A program made the translations under genes and the position numbers. Source: an uncultured Rothia sp. (GTDB taxonomy: Bacteria; Actinomycetota; Actinomycetes; Actinomycetales; Micrococcaceae). Taken from it: a DNA stretch of 8,626 bases. How positions within the stretch are numbered: the first letter of the stretch is position 1; each line of letters opens with the position of its first letter. Below, one piece after another: positions 1-7,400 of the stretch. The notes under the pieces are model-generated. The model was not told the origin of the DNA. It ran no database searches and saw nothing but the letters and a program-made list of their open reading frames with translations. The DNA lies in contig CALGXU010000222.1 of the NCBI GenBank assembly GCA_937935205.1, positions 1-8,626 of the forward strand, given 5' to 3'.

Positions 1-920
1 GCGCCTCCGCCGAACACCCAGAAGCCCGCCAGACCGTAGAGGAAGTTCTCATCCGTGCCGGTAATCGGAGCCTTGCGGTCACTGAGCGGGGTGCGCAGAA
101 TCGTCACCTTCTTCTGCGAGGCAGCACTACGGCCACCCAAGCCCGCAAAAGTAGCACCCAGGTTCACCTCGCCCGCCGAACCGTACGCAATCTCGCGGCC
201 CTGCATCACGGCGTAGGGCGAAGACAGGTAGTCGTTCGGACCCCAGCCGAGCCACACCTCCTCAAAGCCGCCACCGTAGGCGCTGTGACGCTCCCACTTG
301 CCGTAACGCAGACGCGACTCAGCGATATTGGGCACCAGAATCTTACCGATCTTATTCAGCTCAATACCGGCGTACGCAACCAGAAAATCCAGGTGCTCAC
401 GGATCTTCGTCATGGACTCCACGCCCTGAATGGGCAGGTCCAGACCGTAGTAGTCGTTCTCCACGTCGTTATCCGCCATAACCCCGTCAAAGGGCGAGTT
501 GCGCATTTCGCGCACCACAGCGTCCACCCAGTGCCAGCGATAGTCGGCGTTCCACACCTGCATCTGGAAGTGCTTGGGGTAGCCCTTCCACTCGATACGG
601 TCACCGTTGAGGCGGTGGGCGAAGAAATCCTTACCGGAGTTCGCCATCGACTGCGCCAGCGGGTAAGACACACCCGAAGAATAAATCGGGCCGGGCTCGT
701 AAGAGCGGGTGGAGGACAGGCACTTATACGCCAGCACCACCATTTGAGGTGCACGCTTCTTCAGGTAGCGTGCCGCGTCCAGTTCCCAGGGCTGCAGGAT
801 TGCGACAGAGTAGTTCTTGACCGCAAAATCGAGCTGCTGCTGGGTAATGGGCTTACCGCCGTAGCGGACCCATGCACCAAATTTGCCGGGTCCGCCCAAG
901 CGGGTGAGTTTATTCGCCAT
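1..920 (-). CDS. Putative glycoside hydrolase, GHL15-like TIM barrel (3' end outside window)
   Basis: My own translation gives 306 complete residues from the ATG at 920; the reading frame stays open to the left edge, so the C-terminus is missing. It begins MANKLTRLGGPGKFGAWVRY. The pattern resembles hypothetical glycosyl hydrolase family 15 (GHL15) and related TIM-barrel hydrolases: a first strand YSVAILQPWE (37-46), a second strand VVLAYKC (61-67), a conserved-looking tract WKGYPKHFQMQVWNAD (111-126), and FDGVMADNDV (144-153), whose D150/D152 are the best candidates for a catalytic acid. A later strand ILVPNIAES (194-202) and FEEVWLGWG (219-227) offer glutamates. There is no signal peptide or membrane helix in the visible part, so it looks cytoplasmic unless exported unusually. 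The start overlaps the pelF stop by 11 bp with GGAG upstream, indicating translational coupling. I infer a role in trimming or processing the polysaccharide made by the neighbouring PelF/PelG. It is not recognisably PelA, and its substrate is unknown. Family call moderately sure; function inferred from context. Confidence 0.75.
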   Translation of the reverse strand, partial: MANKLTRLGGPGKFGAWVRYGGKPITQQQLDFAVKNYSVAILQPWELDAARYLKKRAPQMVVLAYKCLSSTRSYEPGPIYSSGVSYPLAQSMANSGKDFFAHRLNGDRIEWKGYPKHFQMQVWNADYRWHWVDAVVREMRNSPFDGVMADNDVENDYYGLDLPIQGVESMTKIREHLDFLVAYAGIELNKIGKILVPNIAESRLRYGKWERHSAYGGGFEEVWLGWGPNDYLSSPYAVMQGREIAYGSAGEVNLGATFAGLGGRSAASQKKVTILRTPLSDRKAPITGTDENFLYGLAGFWVFGGG

Positions 921-2625
921 CGTACTCCGGGTCGAATTCGGGGGCGCGAGGTGGCAGCTTGCCCAGCTCGCGGTAAATCGTGTTGTAGCGGTCCATGACC
1001 AGTCGCAGCTGGAAGAAGCTGACAATACGGTCGTAGGCGTTCACACAGTAGCGTTCGTAGATGCTGGGCTCCTCCATGAGGGTGCGCAGCGCCGCCGCGA
1101 AGCCGTGAATATCGCCGGGGATGGTCAAGATACCGCAGTTACCGATTTCGTGGCCGTCGGGGGCGACCAGCACATCGTCGATGAGCTGGGACATACCGCC
1201 CACGTCGGTGCTGACCAGCGGGATGGACGCAGCCATCGCCTCGAGCGCCACAATCGGCTGACCCTCATTGTAGCTGGGCATGAGCAGCAGGTCGAAGCGG
1301 TCGAGCATCGCACGCACGTTCACGGTGCCGTGGAAGGTGATGTACTCGCCCATGTTGAGCTCTTCGATGGTGCGCAGGCACAGCTCGTAGTACTCGGGCA
1401 GGTGGTCCTTGGGGCCGAGCACGTCCAGGTGGAAGTTCACCAGACCCTGATCGCGCAGCACCGCGAGGGAGCGAATCAGGTCGGTCAGGCCCTTAATGGG
1501 CACCACGCGGGCGATGAACACGAAGCGCCACACGTGGCCGCGGCCCTCAGCGAGGATGCGGGCACGCGCCGCCTGGCGGGCGTAGTAGGCTTCCGCCACG
1601 GACTCGATGAGCATACCATTGGGCAGAATGATCGCGCGGTCCTTCTCGCCCTCGTTCATCTGGTCGATGGGCGCACCAATACCGCGTGCCTCTTCCAGAG
1701 CCTTGGGGTACAGGTAGGTTGCCATGTCGGCGCTGGGGTAGCAGAAGCGTCCCATTTCGACGAACCAGACGGACCAGGCACGCTCGTCGAGGGTGACCGG
1801 GCCCAGGCCGGGGTGCTCACGTTCCTCGTTGAGGAAGGCGTAGTCGGTGGTGACGGGCTTCGCCATGTTGCGTTCGAGCTTGGTGTTCACGGTGTCGCGA
1901 ATGTAGAGGTTGTGCTCGGTCAGCAGGAAGCTGGTGCCGTGGTCACGTGCGGCTGCGGCGGCGATGAGTGCCGCGTAGCCGGTGGTGTGGGCGTGGTAGA
2001 CCCGGGCGTGCGGCATCCGCTCGTGCAGGAGCGCAAAGAGGATGGAGACGAAGTCGCGCACCTTCCAGAAGAGCTCACCGAAGGGCACCTCGGACAAGAA
2101 GCCCAGACCCGCAATCGCCTGCATGAACTCGCGGGTTCCGAAGAGACCGAAGAGGTTGTAGCTGCGGGTTGCGGGGTTGATGCCCTCGTCGTAGAGCTTC
2201 CAGAGGGGGTTCACGTCGCCGGCAATGAGGGCGCTGAAGCCGTCCATGAGGCGCTGGGTGAGCGCCTGACGCTCCGCAAACTTCATATGCAGTGCGGAGG
2301 GGTCGCAAGCTTCCGCGAAGGCATCGCGGTTGACTTCCAGGCTCAGGTACAGCACCTTGACCCACTTGACGTTCTCGGGCATGCCGTAGAGGTCTTCGTG
2401 GGGGGAGTTCTTATCCCAGGCGATGTGAATAATGCCGTAGGTCAGATCCGGGTTTTCGCAGACGATATCGTGCACCACCGCGGACACACCACCCTTGAGG
2501 TAGGGGTAGGTGGATTCCATGATGATGGCGACGTCAACGTCCGGGTATTCGGGGTCGCTGTAGTGGGGGCCGGGAGCCGGAAGCTGCAGCGGCGCGTAGT
2601 GGTTTCGGTACATCTGTTCAGTCAT
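910..2625 (-). CDS. pelF: PelF-like GT4 glycosyltransferase (Pel polysaccharide polymerase)
   Basis: 571 residues from an ATG at 2625. PelF is the soluble, UDP-sugar-using family-4 glycosyltransferase that polymerises Pel, a GalNAc/GalN-rich exopolysaccharide, on the cytoplasmic side of the membrane next to PelG. The PelF-specific N-terminal domain shows as ESTYPYLKGGVSAVVHDIV (37-55) and LLTEHNLYIRD (234-244). The GT-B C-terminal domain shows ILPNGM (333-338), the nucleotide-sugar-binding pair R373/K378 in ARVVPIKG, and the EX7E motif E454/E462 in NEGQPIVALEAMAA followed by STDVGG. No membrane segment or signal peptide is seen. From memory the Pseudomonas protein is about 507 residues; the extra length is a Pro-rich N-terminal tail of about 30 residues, a longer stretch after TEHNLYIRD (about 245-285), and a C-terminal tail. 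It follows pelG by 33 bp in the same operon; no strong ribosome binding site is seen in that gap (only an AAAGA-like stretch). A generic GT4 enzyme is the alternative, but the N-terminal motif and pelG next door make PelF the better call. Acceptor and donor here are not proven. Confidence 0.87.
   Translation of the reverse strand: MTEQMYRNHYAPLQLPAPGPHYSDPEYPDVDVAIIMESTYPYLKGGVSAVVHDIVCENPDLTYGIIHIAWDKNSPHEDLYGMPENVKWVKVLYLSLEVNRDAFAEACDPSALHMKFAERQALTQRLMDGFSALIAGDVNPLWKLYDEGINPATRSYNLFGLFGTREFMQAIAGLGFLSEVPFGELFWKVRDFVSILFALLHERMPHARVYHAHTTGYAALIAAAAARDHGTSFLLTEHNLYIRDTVNTKLERNMAKPVTTDYAFLNEEREHPGLGPVTLDERAWSVWFVEMGRFCYPSADMATYLYPKALEEARGIGAPIDQMNEGEKDRAIILPNGMLIESVAEAYYARQAARARILAEGRGHVWRFVFIARVVPIKGLTDLIRSLAVLRDQGLVNFHLDVLGPKDHLPEYYELCLRTIEELNMGEYITFHGTVNVRAMLDRFDLLLMPSYNEGQPIVALEAMAASIPLVSTDVGGMSQLIDDVLVAPDGHEIGNCGILTIPGDIHGFAAALRTLMEEPSIYERYCVNAYDRIVSFFQLRLVMDRYNTIYRELGKLPPRAPEFDPEYDGE
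925..928 (-). promoter_or_regulatory. Ribosome binding site GGAG of the hydrolase gene, inside pelF
   Basis: On the minus strand GGAG is followed four bases later (TACG) by the ATG at 920-918. The site lies within the last codons of pelF. It supports this ATG as the hydrolase start despite the 11-bp overlap, and fits translational coupling of the two genes. Confidence 0.55.
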
Positions 2626-2658
2626 TGTCGTATGTATCTTTCGCGGACCGTGCGGTTC

Positions 2659-4014
2659 TTACCAGGCGAGGGCTCGACGCCAGAAGAGGGAGTACTCGGG
2701 TGCTGCCCACGCCTGACGGTAGACGCGGTAGCAGGCGAAGGTGAGCACTGCCTCGCCCACGATGATGGGCAGGTAGCCGGTCTCGTTGGGCAGAATCATG
2801 AAGGAGATGAAGAGCAGCACCAGGTGCGCTGCGGAGAGCAGCTGCACGGTGACGTACATGGTCATGTACTCGATCTGGTAGATCAGCAGTGCCACTGCAA
2901 CGAAGAGGAACGCCACGACCAGGCCGGAGAGCGCCAGCGGGTAGGACTGCGGCAGGAAGATGAACATCAGGATGCCGGTAACAATAGCGCTGGCGATGTA
3001 AATCAGCAGGGAGTTGCGGATAGCACGGTTGGAGGCGCGCAGAGCCTTCGAGGACTCCTCCTGAACACCCTTGTAGGGCAGGCGGTCGAAGATGGTCCAC
3101 AGGTGCTGAATGCTTGCGTTGACGCGGTCTGCCTCCACCACGAAGAAGTAGTTGTAAGCGATAACGCAGGGGATCAGGCTCAGGTAGATTGCCACGACGT
3201 TGATTTCGCCGCCGGTGACCAAAAAGAGCATGTACTTATCGGCCCAGATGATGGAGCCGGTGAAGAAGCCGCGCAGGGCATCGAGCGCGATGTCCTTGAG
3301 CGGGATGCGTGCGAAGTGCAGCAGGTGCACCAGGTCCTTGCCGAGGCTCACCAGCAGGATGAGCGAACCAACCAGCGGCGGCAGGAACCAGATGACGGGG
3401 CAGAAGAACAGGGCAAGAGTGTAGCCAAGCCACGCGATGAACCAGATGATGCGGTTCTTCGCGAGGTTCGGGATGACCAGCAGCTGCGCGAACGCGATGT
3501 TGAGAACGCCCAGGACGAAGAACGCACCGAATGCAGCCGGGGTCCAGTGGAGCACGAGGGCGACCGGTACTGCGAAGATGAGTACCAGCGGCATGGTCAT
3601 GAAGAAGAGGTAGAGCCAGTTGCGGGTGAACGCGGTCAGGTCGGTAATGTCCTGGAACTGCGGTTCGGACATGCGTGCGCGTACGGCGCGTGCTTCGGCG
3701 CGCTTGAGCTGGTGCTCAAGGGTTTCAGCGTGAATGCGCAGGCCTTCGCGGGCGTCCGCAATCTTCTTGTGCTCCATCTGGATAGCACGGTAAAGGGGCA
3801 GGCAGGCTGCCTGGCTGAGCCAAGGAACGGTAATGGATGCTGCCAGGATCACCTGGATCAGGGGGACACCATCGATGTTGTACCGGTTAATGGTCGGGGT
3901 AACGATGGGGAAGACGGTGGTCAGCAGTGCGACCGGAGAGACGTAAAGCAGAAAGTTAATGAGGAGGCGCCATGCGGTGTTGCTTTTTTCCTCAGTACCG
4001 TGGTTGGTAGACAA
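2659..4014 (-). CDS. pelG: PelG-like polysaccharide transporter, multispanning membrane protein
   Basis: 451 residues, close to the roughly 456 of Pseudomonas PelG. PelG is a MOP-superfamily (Wzx/MATE-like) membrane protein thought to carry the nascent Pel chain across the cytoplasmic membrane in partnership with PelF. About a dozen hydrophobic segments are visible, for example near 17-39, 50-72, 131-156, 160-182, 188-210, 212-225, 268-292, 334-354, 357-378, 385-407 and 411-429. The stretch GSIIWADKYMLFLV (253-266) resembles the conserved tract around 'IWADK' in PelG. A charged helical segment (about 76-128) separates the second and third hydrophobic regions and may form a coiled coil. The start is TTG at 4014: a stop codon lies in frame five codons upstream, and no later start would keep the first membrane segment. 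Only a weak GAAAG precedes it. It is the first gene of the probable pelG-pelF-hydrolase operon. Identity rests on the family pattern plus adjacency to pelF; another MOP flippase is possible but less likely. Confidence 0.82.
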   Translation of the reverse strand: MSTNHGTEEKSNTAWRLLINFLLYVSPVALLTTVFPIVTPTINRYNIDGVPLIQVILAASITVPWLSQAACLPLYRAIQMEHKKIADAREGLRIHAETLEHQLKRAEARAVRARMSEPQFQDITDLTAFTRNWLYLFFMTMPLVLIFAVPVALVLHWTPAAFGAFFVLGVLNIAFAQLLVIPNLAKNRIIWFIAWLGYTLALFFCPVIWFLPPLVGSLILLVSLGKDLVHLLHFARIPLKDIALDALRGFFTGSIIWADKYMLFLVTGGEINVVAIYLSLIPCVIAYNYFFVVEADRVNASIQHLWTIFDRLPYKGVQEESSKALRASNRAIRNSLLIYIASAIVTGILMFIFLPQSYPLALSGLVVAFLFVAVALLIYQIEYMTMYVTVQLLSAAHLVLLFISFMILPNETGYLPIIVGEAVLTFACYRVYRQAWAAPEYSLFWRRALAW

Positions 4015-4036
4015 TCTTGCAGACTTTCAATCGATA

Positions 4037-4066
4037 ATCGTAAAGATTAGGGGCAGTGTGTTTGAA
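4037..4066 (-). promoter_or_regulatory. Candidate sigma-70-type promoter of pelG
   Basis: On the minus strand TTCAAA (4066-4061) and TACGAT (4042-4037) are separated by 18 bases; each matches the consensus at four of six positions. Transcription would begin near 4030, leaving a leader of only about 16 bases before the TTG start. The palindrome CGATAATCG (4032-4040) overlaps the -10 hexamer. Weak evidence: several AT-rich hexamers further upstream could serve instead, for example TTCAAG and TATTAC at 4315-4286 with an 18-base spacer. Confidence 0.25.
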
Positions 4067-4080
4067 CAGCACCGTGTGAC

Positions 4081-4135
4081 GCGCCAGGGGGAAGAGTCGT
4101 CATGCCGAGAAGTGCCGGGTCCCCATGGCTTGCGC
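4081..4135. repeat. GC-rich imperfect hairpin upstream of pelG
   Basis: GCGCCAGGGG (4081-4090) can pair with CCCC (4121-4124), TGG (4126-4128) and CGC (4133-4135), giving about ten base pairs with one bulged A and one four-base bulge around a 30-base loop. It would matter as RNA only if transcription starts further upstream than the proximal candidate promoter. Its GC content contrasts with the AT-rich DNA just upstream. Confidence 0.35.
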
Positions 4136-4164
4136 TGATGCCGCCGTGAATCAATATACGGCAT

Positions 4165-4208
4165 ATATCAACTAAAACCTTTGGTTTCCTTAACCCTCTA
4201 CTTGATAT
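4165..4208. repeat. Inverted repeat ATATCAA/TTGATAT enclosing AAACC-TTT-GGTTT
   Basis: ATATCAA at 4165-4171 and TTGATAT at 4202-4208 are perfect 7-bp inverted copies with centres 37 bp apart. Between them lies a second perfect inverted repeat, AAACC and GGTTT around TTT (4175-4187). A third pair, GCCGT (4143-4147) and ACGGC (4158-4162), lies just beside it. The density of symmetric AT-rich sequence in the presumed upstream region of pelG suggests a regulator-binding region or a folded leader; which one cannot be told by eye. Confidence 0.4.
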
Positions 4209-4257
4209 TTGGAGGGATTTAGGACACACCCACATAATGCGCGTCACACAAAAACGC

Positions 4258-4283
4258 AAAACACCTAGTGAGAGCAGTGTTTT
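4258..4283. repeat. 7-bp inverted repeat AAAACAC/GTGTTTT
   Basis: AAAACAC (4258-4264) and GTGTTTT (4277-4283) are perfect inverted copies with a 12-base spacer. On the minus strand the second arm runs into the T-rich GTGTTTTGCGTTTTTG, so a weak secondary terminator is possible, but the stem has only two or three GC pairs. An operator half-site pair is the other reading. Confidence 0.35.
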
Positions 4284-4297
4284 ACGTAATATGCGTA

Positions 4298-4340
4298 GGG
4301 TGCAACAACCTTGAAAAGGTTACCTTCAAACAACGCACCC
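4298..4340. repeat. Nested inverted repeat upstream of pelG, candidate operator
   Basis: The outer arms GGGTGC (4298-4303) and GCACCC (4335-4340) are perfect inverted copies. Inside lie AACCTT (4307-4312) and AAGGTT (4316-4321) around GAA, and TTGA...AGGT-T-ACCT-TCAA (4311-4329), an 8-bp dyad with a two-base bulge. Such layered symmetry could be a protein-binding site or an RNA hairpin at the end of the gdh transcript. It sits about 40 bp beyond the gdh terminator and about 290 bp before pelG. Confidence 0.4.
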
Positions 4341-4377
4341 ACACGCGAGTGCCCCCGCCCAAAGTGTCCCGGCGCAA

Positions 4378-4418
4378 GAACATCCCGGCCCCTCCGATTG
4401 GAGAGAACCGGGATGTTC
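4378..4418 (-). terminator. Probable transcription terminator of the glutamate dehydrogenase gene
   Basis: GAACATCCCGG (4378-4388) and CCGGGATGTTC (4408-4418) form a perfect 11-bp inverted repeat. The 19-base centre contains a second short stem, CTCC and GGAG around GATT (4392-4403), so the hairpin can extend further. It starts 27 bases after the gdh stop codon. In the gdh direction the stem is followed by TTGCGCC, a poor U-tract, so termination may be incomplete or assisted by another factor. It separates gdh from the pel-like operon. Confidence 0.7.
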
Positions 4419-4445
4419 TAAGCGACCCTAACGGGCCTTAGCTTT

Positions 4446-7400
4446 TTAGGATGCGCTCGAGAGAGTACGCAGTGCCACGGACACTACAGCCAGGCGCGGG
4501 TGACCGGTGACGTCCGGAGCGGCCTCGCCGATCTCCTTCAGGATGCGGTCAATGTTGCCCACGCGGGTCGGGTGCTCCTCAACCCACTCAGCCAGTGCCT
4601 TCTGTGCACCGTCAACAGTGGAGAAGTCGCCCTTCGCGCCCTCTGCCACGGACAGTGCCAGACCTGCAGCGGTCTCGTAGAGGCTACCGCGCAGTGCCTG
4701 ACGTGCCAGGATCTCCCAGCGGTCGCTACGGGGAAGCTCGGTGATGAGGCCGAGCAGCTCGTCCACCTTGAAGCGGTCGTAGGTTGCGAAGTAGACCGGT
4801 GCCAGCGAGGTTGCCTCGAAGTCGTGGTCGCGTGCCGAACGGATAACATCCAGCAGGGCGTAGCCCTCGAAGCCGCGAATCCAGATGACGATGAGTTCCT
4901 CGGGCAGGCCCCATGCCTCGCCTGCATCGCGCTTTGCACGAACACGCTCGCGGGAGGTGCCGGAGAGGTACTCGGGCAGGTTGTGGCGCATCTCGACGAC
5001 GGAGCCGAAGATCTCCAGCAGCTCAGAGATGCTGGTGCCAGCAACCACGCCACGCTCGGTGATGAACCAGCGGACAGCACGATCCAGAACGCGCTGGTTG
5101 TCGCGCAGAACGGTGAACCATGCATCCAGCGAGGTCTTCGGGGGCAGTTCGCGGTGCAGCTTAGCTGCGGTGCCCAGCTCGAAGAGCTCGCGAGCGACGA
5201 TGAAGGCGCGTGCGACGGAATCGATACCGACGTTGAACTCCTCCATCACGCGGTATGCGAAGGTGATACCGCCGATGTTGACCAGCTCGTTAGCGACGCG
5301 GGTGCAGATGATTTCCTTACGCAGCGGGTGCGAGTCCAGGTGCTGACCGAAGCGCTCGACGAGTGCTGCCGGGAAGTAGCTGCGCAGCACGCCCTCCAGG
5401 TAGGGGTCGTCCGCGAAGTCGGTCTGCTCCAGGGCGTGGGTGAGGTAAATCTTCACGTACGCAGCCAGGACGGACAGCTCGGGGCGGGTCAGGCGGTCGC
5501 CGGTGGTCTCCAGGCGTGCATCCAGCTCCTCGTCGGTGGGCAGGAACTCGACGGCGCGGTTCAGGCCGGCGTGCTCTTCCAGGTCGTGCATGAGGCGCTT
5601 GTACAGGTTGGTGCCCAGGAAGGAACCGTGGAACTCACCCTGCAGCAGAACGTTCTGCTCGACGTTGGTCTCGAGAACCTTGCCGCCCACCTCGTCCTGC
5701 AGGGACTCGATGAAGGAAGCACGCTCTTCGCTGGACAGCTCGCCGTGTGCCACGAGGCGGTCCACCAGAATCTTGATGTTGACCTCGCGGTCACTGGTTT
5801 CCACACCTGCGGAGTTGTCGATTGCGTCGGTGTTGAGGATGACGCCGTTGAGCGCAGCCTCGATACGGCCCAGCTGGGTGAAGCCGAGGTTACCGCCCTC
5901 GCCAACAATCTTGGCGCGCAGGTCCTTGCCGTTGACGCGCAGTGCGTCGTTAGCCTTGTCGCCCACCTGTGCGTTGGTCTCGGTGGATGCCTTCACGTAG
6001 GTACCGATACCGCCGTTGTAGATCAGGTCGACCGGTGCCTTGAGGATTGCGGAAATCAGCTCGGTCGGTGCCAGCTCGGTGACGGACTCGTCCAGGCCCA
6101 GAACCTCGCGCACCTCGGGGGTGATCTCGATGGACTTCAGGCCGCGAGAGTACACGCCACCACCGGCGGAAATCAGGTCGCGGTTGTAGTCCTGCCACGA
6201 GGAACGGGGCAGATCGTACAGGCGCTGACGCTCGTCGAAGGACACTGCCGCGTTCGGGTTCGGGTCCAGGAAGATGTCGCGGTGGTCGAATGCTGCGACC
6301 AGGCGGGTTGCCTTGGAGCGGAGCAGACCGTTACCGAACACGTCACCGGACATGTCGCCAATGCCGACTGCGGTGAACTCTTCGGTCTGAGCGTCGTGGC
6401 CGATCTCAGCGAAGTGACGCTTGACGGACTCCCATGCACCGCGTGCGGTGATGCCCATTGCCTTGTGGTCGTAGCCGACGGAGCCGCCGGATGCGAAGGC
6501 GTCGCCCAGCCAGAAGCCGCGCTCCAGGCTGATTGCGTTTGCGGTGTCGGAGAATGCTGCGGTGCCCTTATCCGCTGCAACCACCAGGTAGTAGTCGTCA
6601 GCGTCGCGTGCCACAACACCCTCGGGGCGGACAACGGTCTCGGAGCCGTCAGCACCAACGGAGAGGTTGTCGGTGACGTCCAGCAGGGAGCCGATGAAGA
6701 CCTTGTAGGACTCGCGGCCCTCGGTGATCCATGCGTCGCGATCCACTGCGGGGTCGGGCAGCTGCTTGGGGTAGAAGCCACCCTTCGCGCCGGTGGGGAT
6801 GATGACAGCGTTCTTCACCATCTGTGCCTTGACCAGGCCCAGAACCTCGGTGCGGAAGTCGTCACGGCGGTCCGACCAGCGCAGGCCACCACGTGCGACG
6901 CTACCGAAGCGCAGGTGAACACCCTCAACGCGCGGGGAGTAGACGAAAATCTCGAACTTGGGGCGGGGCAGGGGTGCGAAGTCGATCTCCTGCGGTGCCA
7001 CCTTGAATGCGAGTGCGGGACGGTCAGCCAGGTATGCGTTGGTGCGCAGGATAGCGCGAATCACCTTGCCGAGGGAGCGCAGGTAGCGGTCAGCGTCCAG
7101 GGTGGGGATCTGGTTCAGTTCCTCAACCAGGGCTGCTTCGATTTCCTCACGGCGTGCGTTGCGCTGCTCATCGTTGAGACCGTTGTTCGGGTCGAAGCTG
7201 ACCTCGAAGAACTCGACCAGGTGCTTGGTGATGGTCGGGTTAGCGAGCAGGGTGTTCGACATGAAGGACGGGGTGTAGCCCAGGCCCAGCTGAATCAGGT
7301 AGTGGTTCAGGGCACGGAACAGACGTACTTCCTGCCAGGTCAGGCCCTCAGCCAGGATCAGGCGGTCCAGGGTATCGGACTCGCGCTCACCGAGCAGGTA

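Larger units (their letters stand above)
4015..4445. other. Intergenic region between the gdh 3' end and pelG
   Basis: 431 bp without a convincing gene. It is noticeably richer in A and T than the flanking coding DNA, especially at 4150-4330, except for a GC-rich block at 4081-4140. It holds, from right to left, the probable gdh terminator, a nested inverted repeat at 4298-4340, a 7-bp inverted repeat at 4258-4283, a cluster of AT-rich repeats at 4143-4208, a GC-rich imperfect hairpin at 4081-4135 and a weak promoter candidate next to pelG. Regulation of the pel-like operon must act here if it is transcribed separately from gdh. I see no tRNA, recognised riboswitch or insertion-sequence end. 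Confidence 0.8.

Noticed and set aside
1..920. Calling the left-hand gene pelA
   Set aside because: No signal peptide, and the motifs fit GHL15-type proteins better than the PelA hydrolase domain. Context alone does not justify the name.
285..998. Plus-strand open frame opposite the hydrolase gene
   Set aside because: It is antisense to the hydrolase, with no recognisable motif or ribosome binding site. The minus-strand frame is continuous, motif-bearing and coupled to pelF.
883..4050. Open frame of more than 1000 codons on the plus strand opposite pelF and pelG
   Set aside because: It lies exactly antisense to two genes with recognisable families, crosses their junction, and its translation is a compositionally odd H/V/E/Q/G-rich sequence without family motifs. 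Long antisense frames are expected from the strongly biased GC-rich codons.
4100..4126. Eight-residue minus-strand upstream frame (MGTRHFSA) ending in an ATGA overlap
   Set aside because: No ribosome binding site and no run of regulatory codons typical of attenuation leaders; probably chance.
4047..4259. 70-codon minus-strand frame just upstream of pelG
   Set aside because: It begins with TTG without a ribosome binding site, runs across several inverted repeats, and its sequence has no family resemblance or gene-like codon bias.
4015..4377. Possible c-di-GMP, c-di-AMP or other riboswitch before pelG
   Set aside because: Looked for because Pel is often c-di-GMP controlled, but I could not recognise the conserved cores of known classes. 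Only simple dyads are visible.
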